A stretch of DNA of 49,225 bases from an uncultured Roseibacillus sp. (GTDB taxonomy: Bacteria; Verrucomicrobiota; Verrucomicrobiia; Verrucomicrobiales; Akkermansiaceae). Under the pieces are notes generated by a model. It was not told the origin of the DNA and searched no databases. It saw nothing but the letters and a program-made list of their open reading frames with translations. A program made the translations under genes and the position numbers. Numbering within the stretch: the first letter of the stretch is position 1; each line of letters opens with the position of its first letter. The stretch covers positions 1 to 49,225 of the forward strand of contig CALFBF010000082.1 in the NCBI GenBank assembly GCA_937949965.1. Direction: 5' to 3'. Below are positions 24,014 through 31,537 of this stretch, piece after piece.

Positions 24014-24319
24014 TTAAGAAGGAGAATCCGTTCCGGCAGCGTCTTCGTCGGTAGTCGTTTCCTCACCGACCGGTGAGGTGGATTTGCTGTTTCATGTGCT
24101 CCCAGACTGGGAGTTGGTAGTTGAGCCTCACGTGCTCCCAGACTGGGAAGGGCTCGCAGATCCTCATGTGCTCCCAGACTGAGAGCTACCGCCAGACATT
24201 CATGTCGCGACTCCCATGGAAGGGAGAATCCACATTTGTGCTGCGAGGTAGACCCCTACCACTGCAACCACAGTTAGGATGCCACCGGTGGCACTCCCGT
24301 TTTGATTGTTCATCTTCAT
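24014..24319 (-). CDS. Putative small membrane protein with four in-frame UGA codons (candidate multi-selenocysteine protein)
   Basis: From the ATG at 24319 one frame runs 101 codons to TAA at 24016-24014, broken only by UGA at codons 40, 52, 64 and 76 (24202-24200, 24166-24164, 24130-24128, 24094-24092). Residues 1-39 are MKMNNQNGSATGG, a membrane segment (ILTVVAVVGVYLAAQMWIL) and PSMGVAT. Then come 12-codon units UMSGGSSQSGST, UGSASPSQSGST, UGSTTNSQSGST and a diverged fourth unit, and an acidic tail (TTTDEDAAGTDSPS). Shared residues differ between units mostly at third positions (GGA/GGC, TCT/TCA, TCT/TCC, ACA/ACG), which favours this frame over the other two. Each UGA has a hairpin 13-14 nt downstream. 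It lies 70 bp after a DoxX-type gene and ends at a strong terminator. If UGA is not decoded, the product is a 39-residue membrane peptide. No selenocysteine machinery is in the window, so decoding is inference. Confidence 0.55.
24061..24078 (-). promoter_or_regulatory. SECIS-like hairpin after the fourth UGA
   Basis: On the minus strand CCTCACC pairs with GGTGAGG (7 bp, all Watson-Crick) around a GGUC loop. It begins 13 nt after the UGA at 24094-24092. The stem sequence differs from the hairpins of units 1-3 while position and loop are kept, as expected if the structure is what is selected. Confidence 0.5.
24099..24113 (-). promoter_or_regulatory. SECIS-like hairpin after the third UGA
   Basis: Minus strand CTCCCA-GUC-TGGGAG: perfect 6-bp stem, GUC loop, beginning 14 nt after the UGA at 24130-24128. 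Confidence 0.5.
24135..24149 (-). promoter_or_regulatory. SECIS-like hairpin after the second UGA
   Basis: Minus strand TTCCCA-GUC-TGGGAG: 6-bp stem with one G-U pair, GUC loop, beginning 14 nt after the UGA at 24166-24164. The loop GU lies at positions 21-22 after the UGA, close to the position known for the E. coli fdhF SECIS. Confidence 0.5.
24170..24186 (-). promoter_or_regulatory. SECIS-like hairpin after the first UGA
   Basis: Minus strand GCTCTCA-GUC-TGGGAGC: 7-bp stem with one U-G pair, GUC loop, beginning 13 nt after the UGA at 24202-24200. Confidence 0.5.
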
Positions 24320-24389
24320 CGGCGGGAGATTACCATCAAAATACGAGAATTCCTACAAAAAGTAGGTCCGCAATGTGTGTGGCGTGCTC

Positions 24390-24806
24390 TTAAGCCTCCT
24401 TCTTGGCTTGGCACTTGAGATCAAAGCTCCAAGAACCAGCCCCTTTCCAGAGAATGAAAAGAGAAAGGAGAATAAGTATGATAGGGAGAGGCAGGGGAGG
24501 CTCGTCGGCCCAATCGTGCACCAGGTGTGTGTAGATTGCCATGCTCATTGCGGGAATGGTTAAAGCCGCTCCGATCCGAGCAAAGTAACCAGAAATCAAG
24601 AGTGCTCCAGCAAGAACCTGCATTACTGGCCCCACAATGGCATTGAGCTCTGGGAGAGGAATACCCGCTCCTCGCAGAATAGGTTCCAAAGGTGCCACCC
24701 CAACGAGATGCTGAATACCGATTCCTAAAAGTGGGAGTGCGATTAAAATTCGTGCGATTCCAGCTGATTTCAGGTTTGTAGTTTGTGTGATCAGTTTCAT
24801 GTTCAT
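24390..24806 (-). CDS. DoxX-family membrane protein
   Basis: Encodes 138 residues from the ATG at 24806 (TTG at 24812 is an alternative). It has four probable membrane segments: IARILIALPLLGIGIQHLV, then around AIVGPVMQVLAGALLISGY, ARIGAALTIPAMSMAIYTHL and PLPIILILLSLFILW. The pattern matches the small DoxX/DoxD-like family; related proteins join redox or thiol/sulfur chemistry at the membrane, but most are uncharacterised. The C-terminus KCQAKKEA is cytoplasmic-looking. It is 70 bp upstream of the UGA-containing gene on the same strand, with only a small CCTAC/GTAGG hairpin in between, so the two may be cotranscribed. It is divergent from rseP. Confidence 0.75.
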   Translation of the reverse strand: MNMKLITQTTNLKSAGIARILIALPLLGIGIQHLVGVAPLEPILRGAGIPLPELNAIVGPVMQVLAGALLISGYFARIGAALTIPAMSMAIYTHLVHDWADEPPLPLPIILILLSLFILWKGAGSWSFDLKCQAKKEA

Positions 24807-24901
24807 GGTCAAGACGCTCTAGTGGTTTATCTTATTCCACTTCTCGACTACAGCCTTGCGGAAAGCAATAAAATCGGGCACAGTCCCAAAGTTAAACAAC
24901 T

Positions 24902-26377
24902 ATGGAAATTTTAGTAAACTTAACTGCCATTGTGGTGGTTGTTCTTCTCTTCAACTTCATGATCTTCTTTCATGAACTGGGGCACTTTCTCGCTGCTAAA
25001 TGGAGGGGGCTTGAGGTCGAAAAATTCTACATCTGGTTCGGAAAACCAATCTGGAAGAAAACGTTCGGTGGTGTTGAATACGGGATTGGCAGTATTCCCG
25101 CCGGAGGGTTTGTTGCTCTCCCGCAAATGGCTCCCATGGAAGCGATTGAAGGTGGCGACTCTGAGCGCCGCAAAGAGCTTCCTCCCATATCGCCTTTAGA
25201 TAAAATCATCGTCGCCTTTGCAGGGCCTCTTTTTAGTTTTCTGCTCGCCTTTGCCGCTGCGTGTGCAGTTTGGATTTTTGGTAAGCCTGCCGATACCGTC
25301 CACTCTACCACTATTGGCTACATCGAGAAGGATAGCCCTGCGGAGAGGGCGGGACTACAGCTAGGAGATAAGATCGTTGCCGTTGATGGCGAGCAGGTCA
25401 GCCGATTCTTTGGAGGCCTCGATGGGGTGCAGGAGAAAATCATGCTGAGCAAAAACAAGTCGGTGGACCTGACCTATGAGCGTGATGGAGTGGAGCAGGT
25501 TGCCACTTCAGAATTTTTGATTGATGAGACTTCGTGGTTTCAGCGTCGAGCGATGCGTCGGGTAGGGATCTCTTACGCCGGGCCAATGATCATTAATGAT
25601 ATTGAGAAGGAAAGTCCCGCCGAACGAGCCGGCCTCCAAGCAGGCGATGTCGTAAAAACCTTCAATGGAATTTCCCTGCACAGCGTACCGCAGCTTAGCG
25701 ATCTCTTAAAAGGGGAAGTTGGCAAACAGGTAGAATTGGTCGTTGATAGAGAAGGGACGACTCAGACTTTCCAAGTTGATGCCATCATTCCCAATGATAA
25801 GTTAACGGGTAAACCAGAGCCAGATGGGCGTGCTTTGATCGGTGCTCGTTTTGACACCTCGATTGATTTATCCCTCGTGAATCCGAGTCCTGCAGAGCAA
25901 GTTAAAGAAGGCCTCCTTCTTATGTTGACGACCGTGCAAGCCATTACTGCCAAGAACTCCAACGTAGGCATTCAGCATCTCAGTGGACCGGTAGGAATCG
26001 GGCACGCCATGTTTGGCTTCATCCGCACCGACGAGGCTCTGCGCCGTATTCTCTGGTTCATGGTGGTGCTCAATATCAATCTCGCCATCATGAATATGAT
26101 GCCCTTGCCCGTGTTAGATGGGGGACACATCGTGCTTGCGCTCGGAGAGTGGATTGCCGGTAAACCGGTGAAGTTGCGTGTCCTAGAAGTGATTCAGACC
26201 GGGTTCGTGCTCGTTCTTTTCAGCTTGTTCATTTACATCACTACTAAGGATCTAGGAGCACTCGTTCCTGGTGGTAAGAAAGAACAACCGTGGGGAAGGG
26301 GAGGTTATGTCTGGCCCTTGAACGAAGCGGCTGAACCTGCTTTGCAACCGGCTGGAGAAGCGCTCGGAGTTGAGTAG
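24902..26377 (+). CDS. rseP: Site-2 protease RseP-type zinc metalloprotease
   Basis: Encodes 491 residues of the M50 site-2 protease family. TM1 carries HELGH (His24, Glu25, His28), and the third zinc ligand lies in MNMMPLPVLDGGH near residue 410. Two PDZ domains sit between (ESPAERAGLQAGDVV is the clearest of the pair of AERAGLQ motifs). RseP-type proteases cut membrane-bound anti-sigma factors and remnant signal peptides inside the membrane. The C-terminal tail of about 40 residues is Gly/Pro-rich and beyond the usual family end. Its neighbours (PIN-TRAM, comM) on the same strand are 27 and 73 bp apart and need not be functionally linked; the usual dxr/cdsA neighbours are absent. Confidence 0.92.
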   Translation: MEILVNLTAIVVVVLLFNFMIFFHELGHFLAAKWRGLEVEKFYIWFGKPIWKKTFGGVEYGIGSIPAGGFVALPQMAPMEAIEGGDSERRKELPPISPLDKIIVAFAGPLFSFLLAFAAACAVWIFGKPADTVHSTTIGYIEKDSPAERAGLQLGDKIVAVDGEQVSRFFGGLDGVQEKIMLSKNKSVDLTYERDGVEQVATSEFLIDETSWFQRRAMRRVGISYAGPMIINDIEKESPAERAGLQAGDVVKTFNGISLHSVPQLSDLLKGEVGKQVELVVDREGTTQTFQVDAIIPNDKLTGKPEPDGRALIGARFDTSIDLSLVNPSPAEQVKEGLLLMLTTVQAITAKNSNVGIQHLSGPVGIGHAMFGFIRTDEALRRILWFMVVLNINLAIMNMMPLPVLDGGHIVLALGEWIAGKPVKLRVLEVIQTGFVLVLFSLFIYITTKDLGALVPGGKKEQPWGRGGYVWPLNEAAEPALQPAGEALGVE

Positions 26378-26404
26378 AACAATCCCCCTTCCTCAGCTTG
26401 TTTT

Positions 26405-27505
26405 ATGAAACCTATTTCTTTTCTTCGTTCCCCCTCATCGGTCAATGTCGCCAGGCTCGGCTTTCTTTTATTGTGTCTTCTGACTGCAGTCGGGCTTCAC
26501 TTCGGATTTGGCACCGACCGTGCAGGCAACCGTGATCTCCTGCCAATTAGTAGTGCCATTGGAGGTGCGCTTCTCGTCGCGGGCTCTTTGATTTGGGTCG
26601 AAAGCCTTATTCGGGATGTTTCTTTACGCGAATTTTCTACCGGAACGTTCGGCCTTGCGGTTGGTGTCTTCTGCGGGTGGTTGCTCACTCAGTTGAAAGT
26701 GGAAGAAGTCCTCTTTAAGCTGATTGAGGTAAATGCCGGGGAGGATTCCCCCTTTATGGATCCGAGTGCTCAGGACCTCATCACCTTAGCCTTCCGCGTT
26801 GTGTTTATCGGCGGTATGGGTTTTGTGGCCTCTACACTCGCTCTTCGCAGTGGTAAGGAAGACTTCGCGTTCGTGGTACCGTATGTCCGCTTCCGTCAAG
26901 ATGGCACCTCGGGAGCCCCCATCATCGTTGATCGAGATGCGGTGTTAGATGGTCGCATTGAGGCGGTGATGAACTCAGGTTTCCTCGCCGGGCGTATTGT
27001 CATTCCCCGCATGGTTCTCGATGACCTCCAAGCTATGGTCGACTCTCAAGAGGCCAATGATAAGCAGCGAGCACAGCGAGCTCTCGATACCCTTGCGCGG
27101 ATGAAGTCTGACGGTCAACATCGTCTCACCGTTCACGAGCACCCAGCCAATACCTCAACCGATGATCCCAAGAGTCAGCTCGTCCGTATTTCACAGATGC
27201 TCGCCGGTCGTGTGCTGACTGTGAGTGATGAAATCGCTAAAATTGCCGAGGTGCAGGGAGTCGACGTCTTGAACCTGCATGAACTTGTCGAAGCCCTGAA
27301 GCCCAAGGTCGTCGTTGGTCAAAAAGTTCGCCTCGCACTCGTACGCAGTGGTCGTGACGAACATCAGGCCGTCGGTTACCTCGCTGATGGAACTATGATT
27401 GTGGTTAATAATGCCGCCTCACGAATGGGCTCTACCCAAGATGTTGTTGTGATTTCCAAGCTAGAAACGACCAGTGGCGAAATGGTCTTTGCAGAGTTGG
27501 TATAA
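26405..27505 (+). CDS. PIN-TRAM membrane protein (YacL-like)
   Basis: Encodes 366 residues. The first 145 or so hold four membrane segments (LGFLLLCLLTAVGLHFGFG and AIGGALLVAGSLIWVE are the first two). A PIN domain follows (IIVDRDAVLDGRIEAV, then VIPRMVLDDLQAMVDS and VLTVSDEIAKIAEVQGVDVL) with its acidic residues in place. A C-terminal TRAM domain spans about 300-366 (VVVGQKVRLALVRSGRDEHQ). This is the YacL family of membrane-bound PIN-TRAM proteins, presumed RNases, probably cytoplasmic-facing; the target RNA is unknown. Confidence 0.87.
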   Translation: MKPISFLRSPSSVNVARLGFLLLCLLTAVGLHFGFGTDRAGNRDLLPISSAIGGALLVAGSLIWVESLIRDVSLREFSTGTFGLAVGVFCGWLLTQLKVEEVLFKLIEVNAGEDSPFMDPSAQDLITLAFRVVFIGGMGFVASTLALRSGKEDFAFVVPYVRFRQDGTSGAPIIVDRDAVLDGRIEAVMNSGFLAGRIVIPRMVLDDLQAMVDSQEANDKQRAQRALDTLARMKSDGQHRLTVHEHPANTSTDDPKSQLVRISQMLAGRVLTVSDEIAKIAEVQGVDVLNLHELVEALKPKVVVGQKVRLALVRSGRDEHQAVGYLADGTMIVVNNAASRMGSTQDVVVISKLETTSGEMVFAELV

Positions 27506-27578
27506 GCTATTTTTTACTGTTAGATAGCTGTTCAAAAAAACACTTTCTTTTTGAAGGTTCGCTTCTAGTCTCAGGGGC

Positions 27579-29114
27579 GTGATCACTCGTTTATTCTCTG
27601 CTGCACTTCATGGGGTTGATGCTATCGAGGTTGAGGTCGAGGTCCATGGCCGCGATGGTGAAAAGCCCGGTACCATCGTAGTAGGCCTACCAGACACTGC
27701 CGTGCGAGAGTCCGCCATGCGGGTTGGCTCTGCGGTGACCTCCTCGGGCCTCTGCGGCTGCAAGGTCAATATCGTCAACCTTGCTCCTGCTGATTTGAAG
27801 AAAGAGGGACCGTCCTTCGACCTCCCGATTGCCCTCGCGATGGCTGCTAACGGGATGGATACTACTTTTCCTAATGAAGAGGACTATGCCATCGTGGGTG
27901 AGCTGTCCTTGGATGGTAATGTGCGGGCGGTCAAGGGAGTGCTTCCGATCGCCATCGAGGCCAAGAAGAGAGGTCGCAAGAAGCTCTTAGTGCCCGTAGA
28001 TAACGCCGCGGAAGCCGCAATTACAGAAGGGATCGAGGTGATCCCGATCGCGAATCTAAACGAGGCTTTTCATTACCTCACGGGGGAACGTCCAGTAGCG
28101 CCATTTCAGCTCGATCGGCAGAAATTTTTTCAAGCCCAGCGGAGTTACGAGGTCGATTTTGAAGATGTCAAAGGCCAGCTCCACGTAAAGCGTGCTCTAG
28201 AAGTCGCGGTTGCGGGAGGGCACAATATTCTGATGGTCGGGCCTCCCGGCACTGGGAAGTCGATGCTAGCGAAACGGCTCCCGACCATCATGCCGGATAT
28301 GAGCGAGGAGGAAGCAATCGAGACCACCAAGGTTCATTCCATTGCGGGGCTGCTCGATGCCAAGAATTCCTTTCTCATTACCCGGCCCTTTCGTGCTCCC
28401 CATCATACCATCTCGGATGCCGGTCTCCTGGGAGGAGGCTCTAACCCCGGCCCAGGCGAACTCTCGCTAGCGAATAATGGGGTCCTTTTCCTCGATGAGT
28501 TACCTGAGTTCCGCCGCTCCACTCTCGAAGTCCTCCGGCAACCCCTTGAGGATGGGGAAGTGACCATTACACGCGCAGCGGGTTCGCTGTCTTTTCCTGC
28601 CAAATGTGTTCTCGTTGCAGCGCTCAATCCTTGTCCTTGTGGTTTTTTCGGCGACTCCAAGCGTGAATGTCGTTGTAATCCACGCCAGGTTGAGAATTAC
28701 CGCCAACGGATTTCGGGGCCTCTATTAGACCGTATCGATATACATGTCGAAGTGCCTTTGGTGGAATACAAAGAACTGGCGAGTTCGGAAAAGGGGGAGA
28801 AGTCAGCGCAAATTCGGGAACGAGTCATCGCGGCGCGTGCAGTGCAGGCCACACGCCTCAAGGGCGTTTCCGGTCAACCGCTCAATGCGGGCATGCCTTC
28901 GAGACAAGTGCGTGAGCATTGTCAGCTCGATCAACATTCTTCTGATCTATTGGAACAAGCGATGGAGCAGCTTAATTTCTCTGCGCGTGCTCACGACCGA
29001 ATTCTCAAGGTTGCGCGGACCTTAGCCGATCTAGCTGGAGAAGAGCGTATTGGTCCGACCCAGATTATGGAGGCGATTCAGTACCGCAGTCTCGACCGAC
29101 GACTCGCGTTTTAG
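27579..29114 (+). CDS. comM: ComM/YifB-type AAA+ ATPase
   Basis: Encodes 511 residues from a GTG start. An N-terminal Lon-protease-like domain (VVGLPDTAVRESAMRV, FDLPIALAMAANG) is followed by an Mg-chelatase-type AAA+ module: Walker A GPPGTGKS at 221-228, RAPHHTISDAGLLGGG, and FLDELPEFRRSTLEVLRQP. NPCPCGFFGD and the C-terminal YRSLDRRL are typical. In naturally competent bacteria ComM is a branch-migration helicase used in transformation; orthologues are also widespread in bacteria not known to be competent. Sure of family. Confidence 0.92.
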   Translation: MITRLFSAALHGVDAIEVEVEVHGRDGEKPGTIVVGLPDTAVRESAMRVGSAVTSSGLCGCKVNIVNLAPADLKKEGPSFDLPIALAMAANGMDTTFPNEEDYAIVGELSLDGNVRAVKGVLPIAIEAKKRGRKKLLVPVDNAAEAAITEGIEVIPIANLNEAFHYLTGERPVAPFQLDRQKFFQAQRSYEVDFEDVKGQLHVKRALEVAVAGGHNILMVGPPGTGKSMLAKRLPTIMPDMSEEEAIETTKVHSIAGLLDAKNSFLITRPFRAPHHTISDAGLLGGGSNPGPGELSLANNGVLFLDELPEFRRSTLEVLRQPLEDGEVTITRAAGSLSFPAKCVLVAALNPCPCGFFGDSKRECRCNPRQVENYRQRISGPLLDRIDIHVEVPLVEYKELASSEKGEKSAQIRERVIAARAVQATRLKGVSGQPLNAGMPSRQVREHCQLDQHSSDLLEQAMEQLNFSARAHDRILKVARTLADLAGEERIGPTQIMEAIQYRSLDRRLAF

Positions 29115-29212
29115 AAACCTTTGATGATCTTAGGAGAGAAAATTGAATGAACTGGCCGGAGCGAAGCGTTGACTAAAATTGAATCGCGAAGAAGCTCTTG
29201 GGACCCTCTCTG

Positions 29213-31459
29213 GTGCAATTTCAAATCGACCAACTTCATTTTGCCGCTCCCAGCCTCTTTCTTTGGTTGGGTGTTCTCCTCGTGCTCGCGATCGGCTTCT
29301 TTTCTTGGACCGCCTTCCGGAGAGCGACTCGACCCGTGCGGACTGGTTTGTTGGAATTACTTCGCTTCTTGATTGCTGCTCTCGTACTCGTCCTTCTTTT
29401 GCAACCCGAGTATCATCGAGTGCTCGATCCGACTCAGGAACCAGAGGTGGTGATTCTTGCTGATTCCTCGGGCTCGATGGCGACGGTAGATACCGCAGAA
29501 GATCCGGAAGATAGTCGCTCCAAAATTGTGGCTCGTTCTGCCGTGGCGCAGAAAATCCTGGAATCGGAGTTCTATCTCCCTCTGTTGGAGGATGGCAAAA
29601 CGACCGTCAATATCGAGACCTTCGGAACGGCTTCGAGCGAAACTGAAGAGGACTCGGCAGCTGTCCAAACGGGAACAAATCTGGGTGAGGCTCTTTCCGG
29701 CTTACTGGAAAACCGTCCCAACCTCCGCTCAGTAGTTTTGCTCAGTGATGGGGACTGGAATGAAGGTAACCCACCAGTCACCGCCGCACAGAAGTACCGC
29801 TTGCGGGATATCCCCATCTTCTCGGTTCCTCTCGGTTCGGAAATCCGTCTGCCCGATCTCGAGCTGGTCTCCGTCTCCGCACCGACTTATGGCATCGTGG
29901 GCGAGAATGTGCAGATTCCCTTCACGGTGCGCTCTTCACTCGATCGCGACCTGCGCACCATCATCCGTTTGCGTGATTCTGAAGGACGGGAGGTGACCAA
30001 AGAGCTGACGATTCCTGCTCGCAGCACAGTTTACGAGTCGGTTCTTTATCGTCTGCAGGAGGAGGGATCGAGCACCTTGACCCTGACGCTCCCGCCTGCC
30101 AATGGAGAGCTTTTACCGGATAATAACAGCCGTAGTTTTACCCTGTCTGGTAAACCTGAGGATATTCGAGTCTTGGTCATCGAAACTCTGCCACGATGGG
30201 AGTATCGTTTCATCCGGAATGCCCTTTCTCGGGATCCGGGTGTTAAGGTGGACTGTCTCTTACTTCATCCCAAATTGGGTGTGGGGGATGGGCCGAATTA
30301 CATTTCGGAGTTCCCTGAAGAGACCGAAAAGTTACAGAAGTATGATGTTGTTTTTCTAGGTGATATTGGCATCGGGGATGATCAGTTGACTTTGGAACAA
30401 GCGGAATTGCTCAAGGGCTTAGTTGAGAATTTGGCTTCGGGCCTTGTTTTTATTCCTGGCAGTCAGGGGAATTGGCAGAGCCTGTTAGATTCTCCTCTCG
30501 GTGATCTGATGCCTGTTCTGTTAGATGATAAGCAGCCTAGCGGGCATGCGGAGGGCACGGCTTCGCCTTTGGAGTTAACAAGCGAGGGGCGTTCTTCCTT
30601 GTTAACGATGCTCGCCGATAGCGAAGACCAGAATCCACAAGTGTGGTCCTCTCTTCCAGGCTTCTTTTGGCATGCCCCCGTGGTTCGGGCAAAGTCGGGG
30701 ACAGAAGTGCTCGCGGTTCATTCTAACAGACGGAATGATTATGGCCGTATTCCTTTACTAGTGACCAATCGGGTGGGAAGCGGGAAGGTGCTTTTCCTCG
30801 GTCATGATTCGGCTTGGCGTTGGCGGCGAGGAGTCGAGGACCTTTATCATTATCGGTTCTGGGGCCAAGTGGCGCGTTGGATGTCCTACCAGCGTAATAT
30901 TGCCACGGACCAACGCATTCGTCTCTACTTCTCTCCCGAGCGTCCCAAACCTGGTGATCGAGTGACTGTAGTGGCGAATGTCTTCGATGCTAATGGCGCT
31001 CCTGTGCGAGAGGGGCCGATTCCCTTGGAGCTGACCGAACCCTCAGGTAAGACGACTCGCATCGAGTTGGAGGCTGCAGAAGAGAACAATCAGTGGGGAA
31101 CCTTCAGCGCACGTTTCAAGGTGACTCAGGCAGGAGAGTGGGCCTTGAATGCTTTTCTCCCAGATGAAGAGGGAAGCAGTCCACAATTGACGACGACTCT
31201 CCTCGCGCAAGATGAATTGTTAGAAAAAGTGGGGCAGCCTGCTAAATTAGATGTTCTTGATGAAATCGCTACTATTTCGCGAGGGAAAGTGACGAGGGGC
31301 GGGGACCTGTCTCAGCTTTTGCGTGAGTTGCAATTGCTCCCGACCCCGACTCCACAAGTGATTCCCTTCCGCCTCTGGGCTCATCCGGTGGCAGCGATTC
31401 TGTTAGTGATTTTGTTGGGGCTCTTTTGGACCGGGCGCAAGCTCAACGGCACGTTTTGA
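29213..31459 (+). CDS. Membrane protein with a von Willebrand A domain and a glutamine-amidotransferase-like segment
   Basis: Encodes 748 residues from the GTG at 29213 (a TTG at 29198 would add five). Two membrane segments near the N-terminus (LFLWLGVLLVLAIGFFSW, LLRFLIAALVLVLLLQPEY) lead to a VWA domain with a near-perfect metal site DSSGSM and LLSDGDWNEG. A segment from about residue 320 (VLVIETLPRWEYRFIRNAL) is of the class I glutamine-amidotransferase-like type found in such proteins. Ig-like beta strands follow, and a last membrane segment (HPVAAILLVILLGLFW) precedes the C-terminus. Such proteins accompany BatA-like and MoxR systems, which are not in this window. Function unknown. Confidence 0.78.
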   Translation: MQFQIDQLHFAAPSLFLWLGVLLVLAIGFFSWTAFRRATRPVRTGLLELLRFLIAALVLVLLLQPEYHRVLDPTQEPEVVILADSSGSMATVDTAEDPEDSRSKIVARSAVAQKILESEFYLPLLEDGKTTVNIETFGTASSETEEDSAAVQTGTNLGEALSGLLENRPNLRSVVLLSDGDWNEGNPPVTAAQKYRLRDIPIFSVPLGSEIRLPDLELVSVSAPTYGIVGENVQIPFTVRSSLDRDLRTIIRLRDSEGREVTKELTIPARSTVYESVLYRLQEEGSSTLTLTLPPANGELLPDNNSRSFTLSGKPEDIRVLVIETLPRWEYRFIRNALSRDPGVKVDCLLLHPKLGVGDGPNYISEFPEETEKLQKYDVVFLGDIGIGDDQLTLEQAELLKGLVENLASGLVFIPGSQGNWQSLLDSPLGDLMPVLLDDKQPSGHAEGTASPLELTSEGRSSLLTMLADSEDQNPQVWSSLPGFFWHAPVVRAKSGTEVLAVHSNRRNDYGRIPLLVTNRVGSGKVLFLGHDSAWRWRRGVEDLYHYRFWGQVARWMSYQRNIATDQRIRLYFSPERPKPGDRVTVVANVFDANGAPVREGPIPLELTEPSGKTTRIELEAAEENNQWGTFSARFKVTQAGEWALNAFLPDEEGSSPQLTTTLLAQDELLEKVGQPAKLDVLDEIATISRGKVTRGGDLSQLLRELQLLPTPTPQVIPFRLWAHPVAAILLVILLGLFWTGRKLNGTF

Positions 31460-31537
31460 CGAGAGGTCCGTTCTTCCATCAGCTTTTTTCTTCGCACTGG
31501 CTTCTTTTCTGGGAGCTGCTTAACGTGCCGCCCCTCT

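Larger units (their letters stand above)
24059..24202 (-). repeat. Four 36-bp tandem units, each starting with an in-frame UGA
   Basis: Units begin (minus strand) at 24202, 24166, 24130 and 24094. The first three share CAGTCTGGGAGCAC plus the UGA; the fourth has drifted in sequence but keeps the UGA and a hairpin in the same place. The period of exactly 36 bp keeps the reading frame. Conserved blocks are about 21 bp with 15-bp variable parts. Confidence 0.9.

Noticed and set aside
24059-24202. Regularly spaced palindromic repeats that could be a CRISPR array
   Set aside because: Variable parts are only about 15 bp, the period is a multiple of three, the variable parts keep amino acid composition and frame, and no cas gene is near.
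24014-24202. Genome-wide reading of UGA as an amino acid
   Set aside because: Intact neighbouring genes end at UGA at their normal family lengths (for example 31457-31459 and 48115-48117).
24121-24393. 90-codon plus-strand frame across the repeats
   Set aside because: It is antisense to the better-supported frame, has no recognisable family and its composition looks like noise.
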